Positions 21,310-31,899 of a DNA stretch of 64,000 nucleotides are shown piece by piece. A program made the translations under genes and the position numbers. Below the pieces are notes generated by a model. That model saw nothing but the letters and a program-made list of their open reading frames with translations. It was not told where the DNA came from and ran no database searches. The stretch is from Azospirillum canadense (lineage in GTDB: Bacteria; Pseudomonadota; Alphaproteobacteria; Azospirillales; Azospirillaceae): assembly GCF_025961225.1 (NCBI RefSeq), contig NZ_JAOQNG010000010.1, positions 1,354,501-1,418,500 on the forward strand, written 5' to 3'. The stretch's first letter is position 1, and each line of letters begins with the position of its first letter.

Positions 21310-22014
21310 ATGATCGACCTTTATTACTGGCCGACCCCCAACGGGCATAAGATCACGCTGTTCCTGGAGGAAGCAGGCCTCGACTACACCGTCCACGCCG
21401 TCGACATCTCCGCCGGCGACCAGTTCAAGCCGGACTTCCTGGCCATGTCGCCGAACAACCGGATGCCCGCGATCATGGACCGCGCCCCGGCCGATGGCGG
21501 GGAGCCGATTTCCGTCTTCGAATCCGGCGCCATCCTGACCTACCTGGCCGAGAAGACCGGCAAGTTCCTGCCCGCCGACGTCCGCCAGCGCAAGACGGTG
21601 CTGGAATGGCTGTTCTGGCAGGTCGGGGGGCTCGGGCCCATGGCCGGGCAGAACCACCACTTCGTGCAGTACGCGCCGGAGCGGATCCCCTACGCCATGG
21701 ACCGCTATGTGAAGGAGACCAACCGCCTGTACGGCGTCCTGAACAAGCGCCTGTCCGGCCGCGCCTTCATCGCCGGCGACGAGCTGTCGATCGCCGACAT
21801 GGCCTGCTACCCCTGGATCGTCCCGCATGAGCGCCAGCAGCAGAACCTGAACGACTTCCCCGAGTTGAAGCGCTGGTTCGAGGCCATCAAGGCCCGCCCC
21901 GCCACGGTCCGCGCCTATGAGAAGGGCGCCGCCCTGTCCGCCTCGCGGCCGACGGTCACCGAACAGGGCAAGTCGATCCTGTTCGGCCAAACCGCCGCCA
22001 ACGTGAAGAGGTAG
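21310..22014 (+). CDS. Glutathione S-transferase-like protein (YfcG/YghU type)
   Basis: A 234-residue cytoplasmic protein with an N-terminal thioredoxin-like domain (IDLYYWPTPNGHKITLFLEE, NRMPAIMD, then the glutathione-binding ESGAILTYLAEK) and a helical C-terminal domain (FIAGDELSIADMACYPWI). The TPNGHK start and the conserved NNRMPAI are typical of the Nu-class, which acts as a glutathione-dependent disulfide-bond reductase rather than a classical transferase. The likely start is ATG 21310. The gene stands alone and ends in a family A repeat. Confidence 0.88.
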   Translation: MIDLYYWPTPNGHKITLFLEEAGLDYTVHAVDISAGDQFKPDFLAMSPNNRMPAIMDRAPADGGEPISVFESGAILTYLAEKTGKFLPADVRQRKTVLEWLFWQVGGLGPMAGQNHHFVQYAPERIPYAMDRYVKETNRLYGVLNKRLSGRAFIAGDELSIADMACYPWIVPHERQQQNLNDFPELKRWFEAIKARPATVRAYEKGAALSASRPTVTEQGKSILFGQTAANVKR

Positions 22015-22021
22015 GGAACAA

Positions 22022-22133
22022 TCCCCTCCCCCCTGGGGAGAGGGTTAGGGTGAGGGGGTCCCGCTCTTCCCGGACGTACCAAGATGGCGGAGCCCCCTCA
22101 CCCCGACCCTCTCCCCGGAGGGGAAAGGGGGAA
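22022..22133. repeat. Intergenic palindromic repeat, family A (copy 3)
   Basis: CCCCTCCCCCCTGGGGAGAGG, then GTTAGGGTGAGGGGGT, a variable middle, CCCCCTCACCCCGACCC and CTCTCCCCGGAGGGG. It fills the space between the glutathione transferase and the convergent sigma-54 activator, where it may also end transcription. Confidence 0.85.
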
Positions 22134-22137
22134 TGAA

Positions 22138-23556
22138 CTAAGCCCCCGCGCCAATCCCAAGCGACATCATCCGCTCGTAGAGCGAAGCGCGGGAGATGCC
22201 CAGCAGCTTGGCCGCCCGGGCCTTCACCCCGCCCGTCTGCTCCAGCGCGGAGGCGATGGCGGTGCGTTCCGCGGCGTGCAGGACCTCCGACAGAGGGCGC
22301 CCGTTGAAGGCCTCGGCCATCCCCGCCGACGGAGCGGCCTCCGACGGTGCGGCCGGCAGGACGCGGCGCAGATGCTCCTCCGTCAGGACCGGAGCGTCGG
22401 TCAGGGCGGTCACGCGCTCCAGCGTGTTGGTCAGCTCCCGCACGTTGCCCGGCCAGCCATGCCCGCGCAGCACCGCCAAGGCCCCGTCGGTCAGCTCCCG
22501 CGGGGCGCCGCCTTGCTGGAGGGCCAGCTGCTCCAGGATGCGGTCGGCCAGCCCCTCGATGTCCTCCGTCCGGTCGCGGAGCGGCGGCAGGGTGATCGGC
22601 ACGACGTTCAGGCGGTAGTAAAGGTCGGCGCGGAACTGCTTGTCGCGCACCAGCGCCTCCAGGTCCCGGCTGGTGGCCGCGATGATGCGGACGTCCACCC
22701 GCACCACCTTGTTGGACCCCAGAGGTTCGATCTCCCGCTCCTGGAGGACGCGCAGCAGCTTGGCCTGGAGCGGCAGCGGCATGTCGCCGATTTCGTCGAG
22801 GAAAAGGGTTCCTCCGTTGGCCAGCTGGAACTTGCCCTCGCGCAGTCGCCGCTCGGCCCCGGTGTACGCGCCGGGCGCCACGCCGAAGAACTCGGCCTCC
22901 AGAAGGTTTTCCGGAATGGCCGCCACGTTCACGCCGACGAAGGGCCGGCCGGCGCGCGGGCTGGCGGAGTGGATGGCCTGGGCCAGCAGCTCCTTGCCCG
23001 TCCCCGTCTCGCCCAGCAGCAGCACGGTGCTGTCCAACTGCGCGGCGCGGCGGCCGAGCCGCTTGATCTCGCGCACCGCGTCGCTGACGCCCAGGAACTG
23101 CGAGAAGGAGTATTTGGCGCGGCGTTCGTGCGCCAACTCCTGCTGGGTGCGGGTCAGTTCCTCCTGCACCCGCTGATACTTGGTGACGAGCGGGCGCAGC
23201 TGCTCCGCCCGCTCGAACAGGACGAAGCCGAGCGCGCCGATCACATCCCCGTCCGCGTCCTTCAGCGGCAGGCGCGACACGACGAAGGAGCGGTCGCCGA
23301 ACTCCATGATGTCGATCATCGAGGGCTGGCCGGTTTCCACCGCGCGGCGCAGCTGGCTGGCGGGGATGACCTCCTCCACCGGCCTGCCGGAGGGATCCTC
23401 GCTCAGGGCGAGCAGGGCCTTGTACTTGTCGTCCATCCAGGCGATGCGCGCGGTGCGGTCCACCGCCACCGTGCCGACGCACATGCCTTCCAGATGCCCG
23501 AACAGCGACGCGACGGCGCGCTGCCTCAGGGACTCGAAGTCGAGGTCATTGGCCAC
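22138..23556 (-). CDS. Sigma-54-dependent transcriptional activator with PAS sensor domain
   Basis: A 472-residue bacterial enhancer-binding protein. An N-terminal PAS domain (about 15-120) and a coiled linker precede the AAA+ domain. That domain has Walker A GETGTGKE (182-189), a sigma-54 contact loop with the variant GAYTGA (229-234), Walker B GGTLFLDEIGDM and an arginine-finger region. A Fis-type helix-turn-helix ends the protein (ARAAKLLGISRASLYERM). The start is probably GTG 23556, with GGGAGG 6 bases upstream; ATG 23580 lacks a ribosome-binding site. It lies last in a minus-strand series with 3-hydroxybutyrate dehydrogenase, acetoacetyl-CoA synthetase and an ABC transporter, and a -24/-12 promoter stands before that series, so it probably controls it. 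Confidence 0.9.
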   Translation of the reverse strand: MANDLDFESLRQRAVASLFGHLEGMCVGTVAVDRTARIAWMDDKYKALLALSEDPSGRPVEEVIPASQLRRAVETGQPSMIDIMEFGDRSFVVSRLPLKDADGDVIGALGFVLFERAEQLRPLVTKYQRVQEELTRTQQELAHERRAKYSFSQFLGVSDAVREIKRLGRRAAQLDSTVLLLGETGTGKELLAQAIHSASPRAGRPFVGVNVAAIPENLLEAEFFGVAPGAYTGAERRLREGKFQLANGGTLFLDEIGDMPLPLQAKLLRVLQEREIEPLGSNKVVRVDVRIIAATSRDLEALVRDKQFRADLYYRLNVVPITLPPLRDRTEDIEGLADRILEQLALQQGGAPRELTDGALAVLRGHGWPGNVRELTNTLERVTALTDAPVLTEEHLRRVLPAAPSEAAPSAGMAEAFNGRPLSEVLHAAERTAIASALEQTGGVKARAAKLLGISRASLYERMMSLGIGAGA

Positions 23557-23711
23557 ACGGACCCTCCCAAAGCAACCCATTTGTTTTTGGGCCGCCCGAT
23601 GCTGCGACGCAGCAAGGCGCGGCGGTGCTTTCTACGAAATTCATCGTAGCGCACCGCCGTGCAATGGGGGAAGACCGGCGTCCCGCCGTCGCTTTTTCTT
23701 TCAGGAGCAGC

Positions 23712-23800
23712 CGTAGGTTGGGTGGAGCGTCAACGAAACCCAACACACGCATCATCGCCGACGATGTTGGGTTGCGGCTGCGCCTCCACCCAACCTACGC
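23712..23800. repeat. Inverted repeat of the GTAGGTTGGGTGG family (paired copy)
   Basis: CGTAGGTTGGGTGGAGCG on the left pairs with CGCCTCCACCCAACCTACG on the right, and an inner pair AACCCAACA/TGTTGGGTT adds to the hairpin. It lies between the 3-hydroxybutyrate dehydrogenase gene and the activator gene. Single arms occur at 30055, 48473 and 55011. Confidence 0.8.
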
Positions 23801-23815
23801 GTCACCCCCGGAATG

Positions 23816-24601
23816 TCACTGCGCGGTCCAGCCACCGTCCATGGTGAGGTTGGCGCCGGTCATCTGCGCGGCGGCGTCGCTGCACAGGAAGACCGCGAGC
23901 TGCCCCAGCTGGTCCGGCGTGACGAACTCGCCCGACGGCTGCTTGGCGCCCAGCAGCTCGGCCTTCGCCTGCACCTCCGGAAGGCCCTTCGACGCGGCCA
24001 GCGCGTCGATCTGCTTCTGCACCAGCGGGGTCAGCACCCAGCCGGGGCAGATGGCGTTGCAGGTGACGCCCGTGCCAGCCGTCTCCAGCGCCACCGTCTT
24101 GGTGATGCCGACGACGCCGTGCTTGGCGGCGACATAGGCGACCTTGTTGACCGAGGCGACCTGCCCATGGACCGAGGCGATGTTGATGATGCGGCCCCAG
24201 CCCTTCTGCTTCATCCCGGCCAGCGCGTGGTGGATGCCGTGGAAGACCGCCGACAGGTTGATGGCGATCACGGCGTCCCAGCGCTCCGGCGCGAACTCCT
24301 CCACCGGCGCCACATGCTGGATGCCGGCGTTGTTCACCAGCACGTCAACCGATCCGAATTCCCGCGTGGCGTAGCCGATCAGGTCGGCGATCTCCGCCGG
24401 CTTGGACATGTCGGCGTTGTGGAAGCCGACGCGCACGCCGAAGTCCTTGGCAAGGCCGGCGCGCAGTTCCTCGATTGCCCCGGCGTCGCCAAAGCCGTTC
24501 AGCACCACGTCCGCCCCGGCGCCGGCCAACGCCCGCGCGATGCCCAGCCCGATGCCGCTGGTCGAACCCGTGACCACCGCCACCTTCTGCTTCAAAGTCA
24601 T
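23816..24601 (-). CDS. bdhA: 3-hydroxybutyrate dehydrogenase
   Basis: A 261-residue short-chain dehydrogenase that interconverts (R)-3-hydroxybutyrate and acetoacetate with NAD (known for the family). It shows the cofactor motif GSTSGIGLGIARALA, NNAGIQHV, the catalytic Ser in NIASVHGQVAS and the Tyr-Lys pair in KVAYVAAKHG. The phrases GIQHVAPVEEF, VHGQVASV and CPGWVLTPLVQKQI are typical of bacterial 3-hydroxybutyrate dehydrogenases. The start is ATG 24601; an upstream in-frame GTG/ATG at 24622 lacks similarity. With acetoacetyl-CoA synthetase next to it, it completes the path from 3-hydroxybutyrate to acetoacetyl-CoA. Confidence 0.93.
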   Translation of the reverse strand: MTLKQKVAVVTGSTSGIGLGIARALAGAGADVVLNGFGDAGAIEELRAGLAKDFGVRVGFHNADMSKPAEIADLIGYATREFGSVDVLVNNAGIQHVAPVEEFAPERWDAVIAINLSAVFHGIHHALAGMKQKGWGRIINIASVHGQVASVNKVAYVAAKHGVVGITKTVALETAGTGVTCNAICPGWVLTPLVQKQIDALAASKGLPEVQAKAELLGAKQPSGEFVTPDQLGQLAVFLCSDAAAQMTGANLTMDGGWTAQ

Positions 24602-24663
24602 TCCTTCCCCCCAATCCACCAAATGTTTGTTGTCGTTTGACGACGTGTCGTGAATGGCGGGGG

Positions 24664-24731
24664 TTCACCACAGAGACGTGGAGACACAGAGGGCGTGGTT
24701 TTCCCGTGCCTCTGTGTCTCTGTGGTGAATT
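24664..24731. repeat. Inverted repeat (CACCACAGAGAC / GTCTCTGTGGTG)
   Basis: TTCACCACAGAGAC and ACACAGAGG on the left pair with CCTCTGTGT and CTCTGTGGTGAA on the right, around a short GC loop. It lies in the 149-base gap between acetoacetyl-CoA synthetase and 3-hydroxybutyrate dehydrogenase. It is lower in GC than its surroundings and occurs only once in this window. Confidence 0.7.
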
Positions 24732-24750
24732 CCCCACCCGTTGCGGTTGC

Positions 24751-26706
<1,956 letters not shown>

Positions 26707-26748
26707 GGGTGTCGTTCCTGTTTTTGGCTTTTCTTACGCTTTGCTAAT

Positions 26749-27741
26749 CTAAGCCTTCCGGCGGCGCGCCATCAACGCCTGCAACTCGCCCACGATGCCG
26801 CGGCGGAAGACCAGCACGCAGACCACGAAGATGGCGCCGATCACCACGGGCACCGGCAGGTTCGTGCCGGCGAGGTAGCTTTCCAGCGTGACCACGATGC
26901 CGGCGCCGACCACCGGGCCGAACAGCGTGCCCATGCCGCCGAGCAGGGTCATCAGCACCACCTCGCCCGACATCTGCCACGTCACGTCGGTCAGCGAGGC
27001 CAGCTGGAACACCAGCGACTTGGTCCCGCCGGCCAGCCCGGCCAGGCTCGCCGACAGCACGAAGGCCAGCAGCTTGTAACGCTCCGTCCGGTAGCCGAGC
27101 GAGATCGCCCGCGGCTCGTTCTCGCGGATCGCCTTCAGCACCTGGCCGAAGGGCGAATGCACCGTGCGCCAGATCAGCGCGAAGCCGATCAGGAACACCG
27201 CCAGCACGAAGTAGTACATGGCCAGCGGGTCGTTCAGGTCGATCGCGCCGAACAGGTGCCCACGCGGCACGCCCTGGATGCCGTCCTCGCCGCCGGTGAA
27301 CTTCAGCTGCAGCGCCATGAAGAAGACCATCTGCGACAGCGCCAGCGTGATCATCGCGAAGTAGATGCCCTGCCGGCGGATCGCCAGCGCCCCCACGGCG
27401 AGGCCGAGCAGCCCGGCGAAGGCGGTGCCGAGCAGGATGCTGATCTCCGGGCTGAGGCCCCAGACCTTGGCCGCGTGCGCGGTGATGTAGGCCGCCCCGC
27501 CGAAGAAGGCGGCGTGGCCGAAGGACAGCAGGCCGGCGAAGCCGATCAGCAGGTTGAAGGCGCAGGCGAACAGCGCGAAGCACAGCACCTTCATCACGAA
27601 GACGGGGTACAGCACGAAGGGTGCGGCGACCGCCGCCGCGAGGCCGAGCCCGACCAGAATCAGGCGGCTGGCGTTGTCCTGGCCCGGCTGGCGCACCGCG
27701 ATGGTGGCCTGGGAAGGATTGGCGTGGGATTTGGCGGCCAT
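26749..27741 (-). CDS. livM: Branched-chain-type ABC transporter permease (LivM family)
   Basis: A 330-residue inner-membrane permease with about 9-10 hydrophobic segments. It has the family region FNLLIGFAGLLSFGHAAFFG and the EAA-like loop KAIRENEPRAISLGYR. It starts 3 bases after the livH stop, so the two are translationally linked. Despite the family name, the neighbouring acetoacetate and 3-hydroxybutyrate genes suggest that the cargo may not be leucine. Confidence 0.92.
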   Translation of the reverse strand: MAAKSHANPSQATIAVRQPGQDNASRLILVGLGLAAAVAAPFVLYPVFVMKVLCFALFACAFNLLIGFAGLLSFGHAAFFGGAAYITAHAAKVWGLSPEISILLGTAFAGLLGLAVGALAIRRQGIYFAMITLALSQMVFFMALQLKFTGGEDGIQGVPRGHLFGAIDLNDPLAMYYFVLAVFLIGFALIWRTVHSPFGQVLKAIRENEPRAISLGYRTERYKLLAFVLSASLAGLAGGTKSLVFQLASLTDVTWQMSGEVVLMTLLGGMGTLFGPVVGAGIVVTLESYLAGTNLPVPVVIGAIFVVCVLVFRRGIVGELQALMARRRKA

Positions 27742-27744
27742 GGC

Positions 27745-28632
27745 TCAGCGCTCCCGTCCGAAGAGGCCCGCGGGCTTGATGAGAAGGACGATCGCCATCA
27801 CGACGAACACCACGATGTTGGAGGCCTCCGGATAGAAGACCTTGGTCAGGCCCTCCAGCAGGCCAAGGCCCAGACCGGTGAGGATGGCGCCCAGGATGGA
27901 GCCCATGCCGCCGATCACCACCACCGCAAACACCACGATGATCAGGTTTGTGCCCATCAGCGGTGACACTTGGTAGATGGGGGCGGCCAGCACGCCGGCC
28001 AGTCCCGCCAACGCGACGCCGAAGCCGTAGGTCGCGGTGATCATCACCGGCACGTTGATGCCGAAGGCCTGGACCAGCACCGGGTTCTCGGTGGCGGCGC
28101 GTAGGTAGGCGCCGAGCCGGGTGCGCTCGATGGCGAACCAGGTGCCCAGGCAGACGACCAGGGAGGCGACGACGACCCAGCCGCGGTAGTTGGGCAGGAA
28201 CATGAAGCCCAGGTTCTGCCCGCCCTTCAGCAGGTCGGGGATCGGGTAGGGCTGGCCGGAGACGCCGTAGAGGTGGCGGAAGGCGCCCTCGAAGATCAGC
28301 GCGAGCCCAAAGGTCAGCAGCAGGCCGTAAAGGTGGTCGAGCTTGTACAGGCGCGACAGCATGGTCTTTTCCAGCACCACGCCGACCGCCGCGACGACCA
28401 GCGGCGACAGCCCCAGCGCCCACCAGTAGCCGAGGCCGAGCTTGTTCAGCAGCAGCCAGGCCACGAAGGCGCCGATCATGTAGAGCGCGCCGTGGGCGAA
28501 GTTGATGACGTTCAGCATGCCGAAGATGACCGCCAGCCCAAGGCTGAGCAGCGCGTAGAACGAGCCGTTGATCAGGCCGAGCAGCAGTTGGCCGAACAGG
28601 ACCTGGGGCGGCACCCCCAGCACGTCAAACAT
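27745..28632 (-). CDS. livH: Branched-chain-type ABC transporter permease (LivH family)
   Basis: A 295-residue inner-membrane permease with about 8 membrane segments. Family features are the opening LINGSFYALLSLGLAVIFG, NVINFAHGALYMIGAF, the cytoplasmic loop RTRLGAYLRAATENP and the late VVIGGMGSILGAILTGL. It forms the transmembrane pair with the LivM-type protein encoded 3 bases downstream. A family B repeat lies between it and the binding-protein gene upstream. Confidence 0.93.
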   Translation of the reverse strand: MFDVLGVPPQVLFGQLLLGLINGSFYALLSLGLAVIFGMLNVINFAHGALYMIGAFVAWLLLNKLGLGYWWALGLSPLVVAAVGVVLEKTMLSRLYKLDHLYGLLLTFGLALIFEGAFRHLYGVSGQPYPIPDLLKGGQNLGFMFLPNYRGWVVVASLVVCLGTWFAIERTRLGAYLRAATENPVLVQAFGINVPVMITATYGFGVALAGLAGVLAAPIYQVSPLMGTNLIIVVFAVVVIGGMGSILGAILTGLGLGLLEGLTKVFYPEASNIVVFVVMAIVLLIKPAGLFGRER

Positions 28633-28690
28633 GACCGTCCCTCCCTGTGTGTCGAGCGTGTTTTTTGGATTTTTGTTGGAGTGCTTGGAG

Positions 28691-28790
28691 TTGGGCCCCC
28701 ACCCTAGCCCTCCCCCACTGACGCGGGGGAGGGAACTAGCCCCTCCCCCGCGTCAGTGGGGGAGGTTGGGAGGGAGGCCTAACGCAACAA
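28691..28790. repeat. Intergenic palindromic repeat, family B (copy 1)
   Basis: Outer arm TTGGGCCCCCACCCTAGCCC, inner hairpins CCTCCCCCACTGACGC / GCGTCAGTGGGGGAGG, and a right arm ending AACGCAACAA. It lies inside the transporter gene series, between the binding-protein gene and livH. Related units are at 38433 (inside cobG), 41224 and 62351. Confidence 0.85.
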
Positions 28791-28804
28791 CCTACGTCAG
28801 GTCC

Positions 28805-30010
28805 TTACTTCACCAGCGAACAACCGCTCTGCGCCGGGTCCAGATAGGCCTGCTGGGCCGGGATCGTCTTCACGATCTTGTAGTAGTCCCAGGCGCCCTT
28901 GGACTCGGCCGGGGTCTTCACCTGGGCCAGGTACATGTCGTGGAACATGCGGCCGTTCGGGCCGATCTTGGCGTCCTTGGCGAACATGTCGTTGACCGGG
29001 GTCTCGCGCATCTTCGCCGCGACCTTGTCCGGATCGTCGGAGCCCACGGCCTCGACCGCCTTCAGGTAGTGGCGAACGGCGGAATAGACGCCGGCCTGCA
29101 CCATCGTCGGCGCCTTGCCGCCGTTCTTCTCCATGAACTTCTTCGACCAGGCGCGGGTCTCGTCGTTCATGTCGTGGTAGAAGCCCGTGGTCAGCATCAG
29201 GCCCTGCGCCGCCTGGAGGCCCAGCGCGTTCACGTCGCTGATGAACAGCAGCAGGCCGGCCAGGCTCTGGCCCGACTGGGTGATGCCGAACTCCGACGCC
29301 TGCTTGACGGCGTTGGTGGTGTCGCCGCCGGCGTTGGCCAGCCCGATCACGTCGGCCTTGGAGGCCTGGGCCTGCAGCAGGAAGGACGAGAAGTCCGAGG
29401 TGCCCAGCGGATGGCGGACGGTGCCGGCGACCTTGCCGCCCAGCTCCTTGACCATCTTCGTGGTCTCATCCTCCAGCGAGTGGCCGAAGGCGTAGTCGGC
29501 GGTGACGATGTACCAGTTCTTCTTGCCCTGCTCGACCATCGCGCGGGCGGTGCCGGCGGCCATCGAATGGTTGTCGTAGGTCCACTGGAAGCCGTACGGC
29601 GAGCAGGCCTTGCCGGTCAGGTCGGTGGAGCCCGGGCCGGACATCAGGAAGATGCGCTTCTTCTCCTTGGTGATGCCCTGGACGGCCAGCGCGGCGGCGG
29701 AGTTCGGAACGTCGGCAACGACGTCCACGTTCTGCGCGTCCACCCACTCGCGGGCGAGGTTGGCGGCGATGTCGGCCTTGTTCTGGTGGTCGGCGACGAC
29801 GATCTCGATCGGCGCGCCGGTGACCTTGTTGCCGAACTCCTCGGCGGCCATGCGGGCGGCGATGGCGGAGCCCTCGCCGGCGAGGTCGGCGTAGATGCCC
29901 GAGCGATCGTTCAGGACGCCGATCTTGACCACGTTGTTGGACACCTGCGCGTGCGCCGCACCCGCGGTGACGGCCAGCAGCGCGGTTCCGCACAGCAACG
30001 ACTTGAGCAT
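28805..30010 (-). CDS. Periplasmic substrate-binding protein of the LivJ/LivK-like family
   Basis: A 401-residue protein with a signal peptide (MLKSLLCGTALLAVTAGAA, cut after AHA) and a type I periplasmic binding fold (NVVKIGVLNDRSGIYADLAG, VPNSAAALAVQGITKEK, TADYAFGHSLEDETTKMV). It would deliver the substrate to the LivH/LivM permeases. The ligand cannot be read from the sequence, and the neighbouring genes point to a short-chain acid. The start is ATG 30010 with GGGAG upstream. The gap to livF holds a perfect palindrome. Confidence 0.9.
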   Translation of the reverse strand: MLKSLLCGTALLAVTAGAAHAQVSNNVVKIGVLNDRSGIYADLAGEGSAIAARMAAEEFGNKVTGAPIEIVVADHQNKADIAANLAREWVDAQNVDVVADVPNSAAALAVQGITKEKKRIFLMSGPGSTDLTGKACSPYGFQWTYDNHSMAAGTARAMVEQGKKNWYIVTADYAFGHSLEDETTKMVKELGGKVAGTVRHPLGTSDFSSFLLQAQASKADVIGLANAGGDTTNAVKQASEFGITQSGQSLAGLLLFISDVNALGLQAAQGLMLTTGFYHDMNDETRAWSKKFMEKNGGKAPTMVQAGVYSAVRHYLKAVEAVGSDDPDKVAAKMRETPVNDMFAKDAKIGPNGRMFHDMYLAQVKTPAESKGAWDYYKIVKTIPAQQAYLDPAQSGCSLVK

Positions 30011-30054
30011 TTCAGTCTCCCGTATTCTGGCTTTTTGGTGTGGTTGTTTCGGGG

Positions 30055-30083
30055 CTGTTGGGTTGCGCAGCGCAACCCAACAG
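30055..30083. repeat. Perfect palindrome of the GTTGGGTTGCG family
   Basis: CTGTTGGGTTGCG (30055-30067) pairs perfectly with CGCAACCCAACAG (30071-30083) around CAG. It sits directly after the livF stop codon and before the binding-protein gene. It shares its core with the repeats at 23712, 48473 and 55011. It could stop or stabilise transcript ends, allowing different levels of ATPase and binding protein. Confidence 0.75.
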
Positions 30084-30084
30084 A

Positions 30085-30831
30085 TCAAACGCCGAGGTAG
30101 GTGTGCAGCTTGTCCATGTTCTGGGCGAGCTGGTCGTTGGGGATCATGTCGACGACATGCCCCTCCTCCATCACGTAATGGCGGTCGGCGATGGTCGCGG
30201 CGAAGCGGAAGTTCTGCTCCACCAGCACGATGGTGAAGCCGCGCTGCTTCAGCGCCCGCACCGCCACGCCGATCTGCTCGATGATCACCGGGGCGAGGCC
30301 TTCGGTTGGCTCGTCCAGCAGGATCAGGTTGGCGCCGGTGCGCAGGATGCGGCCGATCGCCAGCATCTGCTGCTCGCCGCCGGACAGGCGCGTGCCCTGC
30401 GTGCTACCGCGGCCCTGGAGGTTGGGGAACAGCTCGTAGATTTGCGGCACGGTCATGCCGCCCGGCTTCACCACCGGCGGCAGCGTCAGGTTTTCGTCGA
30501 CGCTGAGCGAGGAGAAGATGCCGCGCTCCTCCGGCACATAACCGATGCCGAGGCGCGGGATCTTGTGCTGCGCCATCCCGATCAGCTGCTGCCCCTGGAA
30601 CGTGATCGAGCCGGTGCGCTTGCCCATGATCCCCATGATGGCGCGCATGGTGGAGGTCTTGCCGGCGCCGTTGCGGCCGAGCAACGTCACCACCTCGCCC
30701 TGCCGCACGTCCAGCGACACGCCGTGCAGCACATGGCTTTCGCCGTAGAAGCCGTGCAGGTCGCGCACTTCCAGCATCGCCGAACCGGCGCCCTGGGCGG
30801 TGTTGGATTTCGTCATAACGGCGTCAGGCAT
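30085..30831 (-). CDS. livF: ABC transporter ATP-binding protein (LivF family)
   Basis: A 248-residue cytoplasmic ATPase. Walker A is LLGRNGAGKTST, the signature is RLSGGEQQMLAIGRIL, Walker B is LILLDEPTEGLAP and the switch His region is IVLVEQNFRFA. The probable start is ATG 30831, which overlaps the livG stop by 8 bases and has AGGTGGG just upstream; ATG 30816 is an alternative without a ribosome-binding site. It pairs with LivG to power LivH/LivM. Confidence 0.93.
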   Translation of the reverse strand: MPDAVMTKSNTAQGAGSAMLEVRDLHGFYGESHVLHGVSLDVRQGEVVTLLGRNGAGKTSTMRAIMGIMGKRTGSITFQGQQLIGMAQHKIPRLGIGYVPEERGIFSSLSVDENLTLPPVVKPGGMTVPQIYELFPNLQGRGSTQGTRLSGGEQQMLAIGRILRTGANLILLDEPTEGLAPVIIEQIGVAVRALKQRGFTIVLVEQNFRFAATIADRHYVMEEGHVVDMIPNDQLAQNMDKLHTYLGV

Positions 30832-31588
30832 GACCCACCTCACCGGTGCCCATGTAGGCTTCCATCACCTGTGGGTTGCGCGATACGACGTCGTATGGCC
30901 CCTCCGCCAGGATTTCGCCGCGGCGGAGCACGGTGATGGTGTCGGACAGGTGCGCGACGACCGACAGGTTGTGCTCCACCATCAGGATGGTGCGGTCGGC
31001 CGACACGCGCTTGATCAGCGCGGCGGTCCGCTCGATGTCCTCGTGGCCCATGCCGGCCAGCGGTTCGTCCAGCAGCATGACCTCCGGGTCGAGCGCCAAG
31101 GTGGTGGCGATTTCCAGCGCGCGCTTGCGCCCGTAGGGCAGTTCCGCGGCGGTGTGGTGCGCCCACGGCGTCAGGTTCACCGCCTCGATCAGCTCCATGG
31201 CGCGGTCGCGCAGGTTCGCCAGGCTCGACTCGGACTTCCAGAAGTGGAAGCTGGTGCCGAGCGGGCGCTGCAAGGCGACCCGGACATTCTCCAGCACCGA
31301 CAGATGCGGGAACACGGCCGAGATCTGGAAGGAGCGGACGAGCCCGAGCAGGGCCACGTCGGCCGGCCTCATGGCGGTGATGTCGCGGCCCTTGTAGAGG
31401 ATCTGCCCGCGCGTCGGCGTCAGGAACTTGGTGAGCAGGTTGAACACCGTGCTCTTCCCCGCCCCGTTCGGGCCGATCAGCGCGTGGATGGTGCCGCGGC
31501 GAACCTGGAGGTTCACCTCCTTCACCGCGATGAAGCCCTTGAACTCCTTGGAGAGTCCGCGCGCTTCGAGAATGACGTCCTGGCTCAT
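30824..31588 (-). CDS. livG: ABC transporter ATP-binding protein (LivG family)
   Basis: A 254-residue cytoplasmic ATPase with Walker A LIGPNGAGKSTVFN, a family-specific RSFQISAVFPHLSVLENV, a degenerate signature region (ELPYGRKRALEIATTLA), Walker B VMLLDEPLAGM and switch VEHNLSVV. The start is ATG 31588. It is the first gene of the transporter series, with a -24/-12 sigma-54-type promoter about 70-85 bases upstream. Confidence 0.93.
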   Translation of the reverse strand: MSQDVILEARGLSKEFKGFIAVKEVNLQVRRGTIHALIGPNGAGKSTVFNLLTKFLTPTRGQILYKGRDITAMRPADVALLGLVRSFQISAVFPHLSVLENVRVALQRPLGTSFHFWKSESSLANLRDRAMELIEAVNLTPWAHHTAAELPYGRKRALEIATTLALDPEVMLLDEPLAGMGHEDIERTAALIKRVSADRTILMVEHNLSVVAHLSDTITVLRRGEILAEGPYDVVSRNPQVMEAYMGTGEVGHA

Positions 31589-31657
31589 CGCTGCCCTGTG
31601 TCCTCCCTGTCGGAACCGCCCCGTCGCCGCGGGGCTTCGTGTTTTGCCCATCCAAAT

Positions 31658-31672
31658 GCATGCGGCGTGCCA
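31658..31672 (-). promoter_or_regulatory. Sigma-54 (-24/-12) promoter before livG
   Basis: On the minus strand TGGCAC-GCCGC-ATGC matches the consensus TGGCAC-N5-TTGC at all but one base, with the invariant GG and GC ten bases apart. Transcription would start near 31647, giving a leader of about 60 bases to livG. The sigma-54 activator gene lies at the far end of the same gene series. Confidence 0.7.
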
Positions 31673-31748
31673 AATGTTGGAGCGGCCAGCAAAGCGTTGA
31701 GAATACTGATGATCGGCCGCGGAACCGATGGGCGGCACCCCGCCGACG

Positions 31749-31788
31749 GTGTCAGGATTCCGGACAGGCTGTCGCCACTGTCCGACAC
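31749..31788. promoter_or_regulatory. Imperfect inverted repeat, possible activator site
   Basis: CGGACAG (31761-31767) and CTGTCCG (31778-31784) are inverted copies, with GTGTC and GACAC at the outside. The site lies about 80-110 bases upstream of the -24 box, where enhancer-binding proteins usually bind. The rest of the 31589-31899 stretch shows no gene that I can support. Confidence 0.4.
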
Positions 31789-31899
31789 ATAAACCGAATG
31801 CGGGTGCGAAACAGTCTTGCGCCGGCATCATGCATCGATGGGCACCGGCCGCTTTGCCGCTTGCCAAATCGTGGCCGGCCTGCAATCCTGCGCGTCCGA

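Noticed and set aside
23557..23580. ATG 23580 as the start of the sigma-54 activator
   Set aside because: No ribosome-binding site precedes it, while GGGAGG lies 6 bases before the in-frame GTG at 23556.
24664..24731. The CACCACAGAGAC inverted repeat as an insertion-sequence end
   Set aside because: Both arms lie within 70 bases with no transposase and no target-site duplication that I can see.
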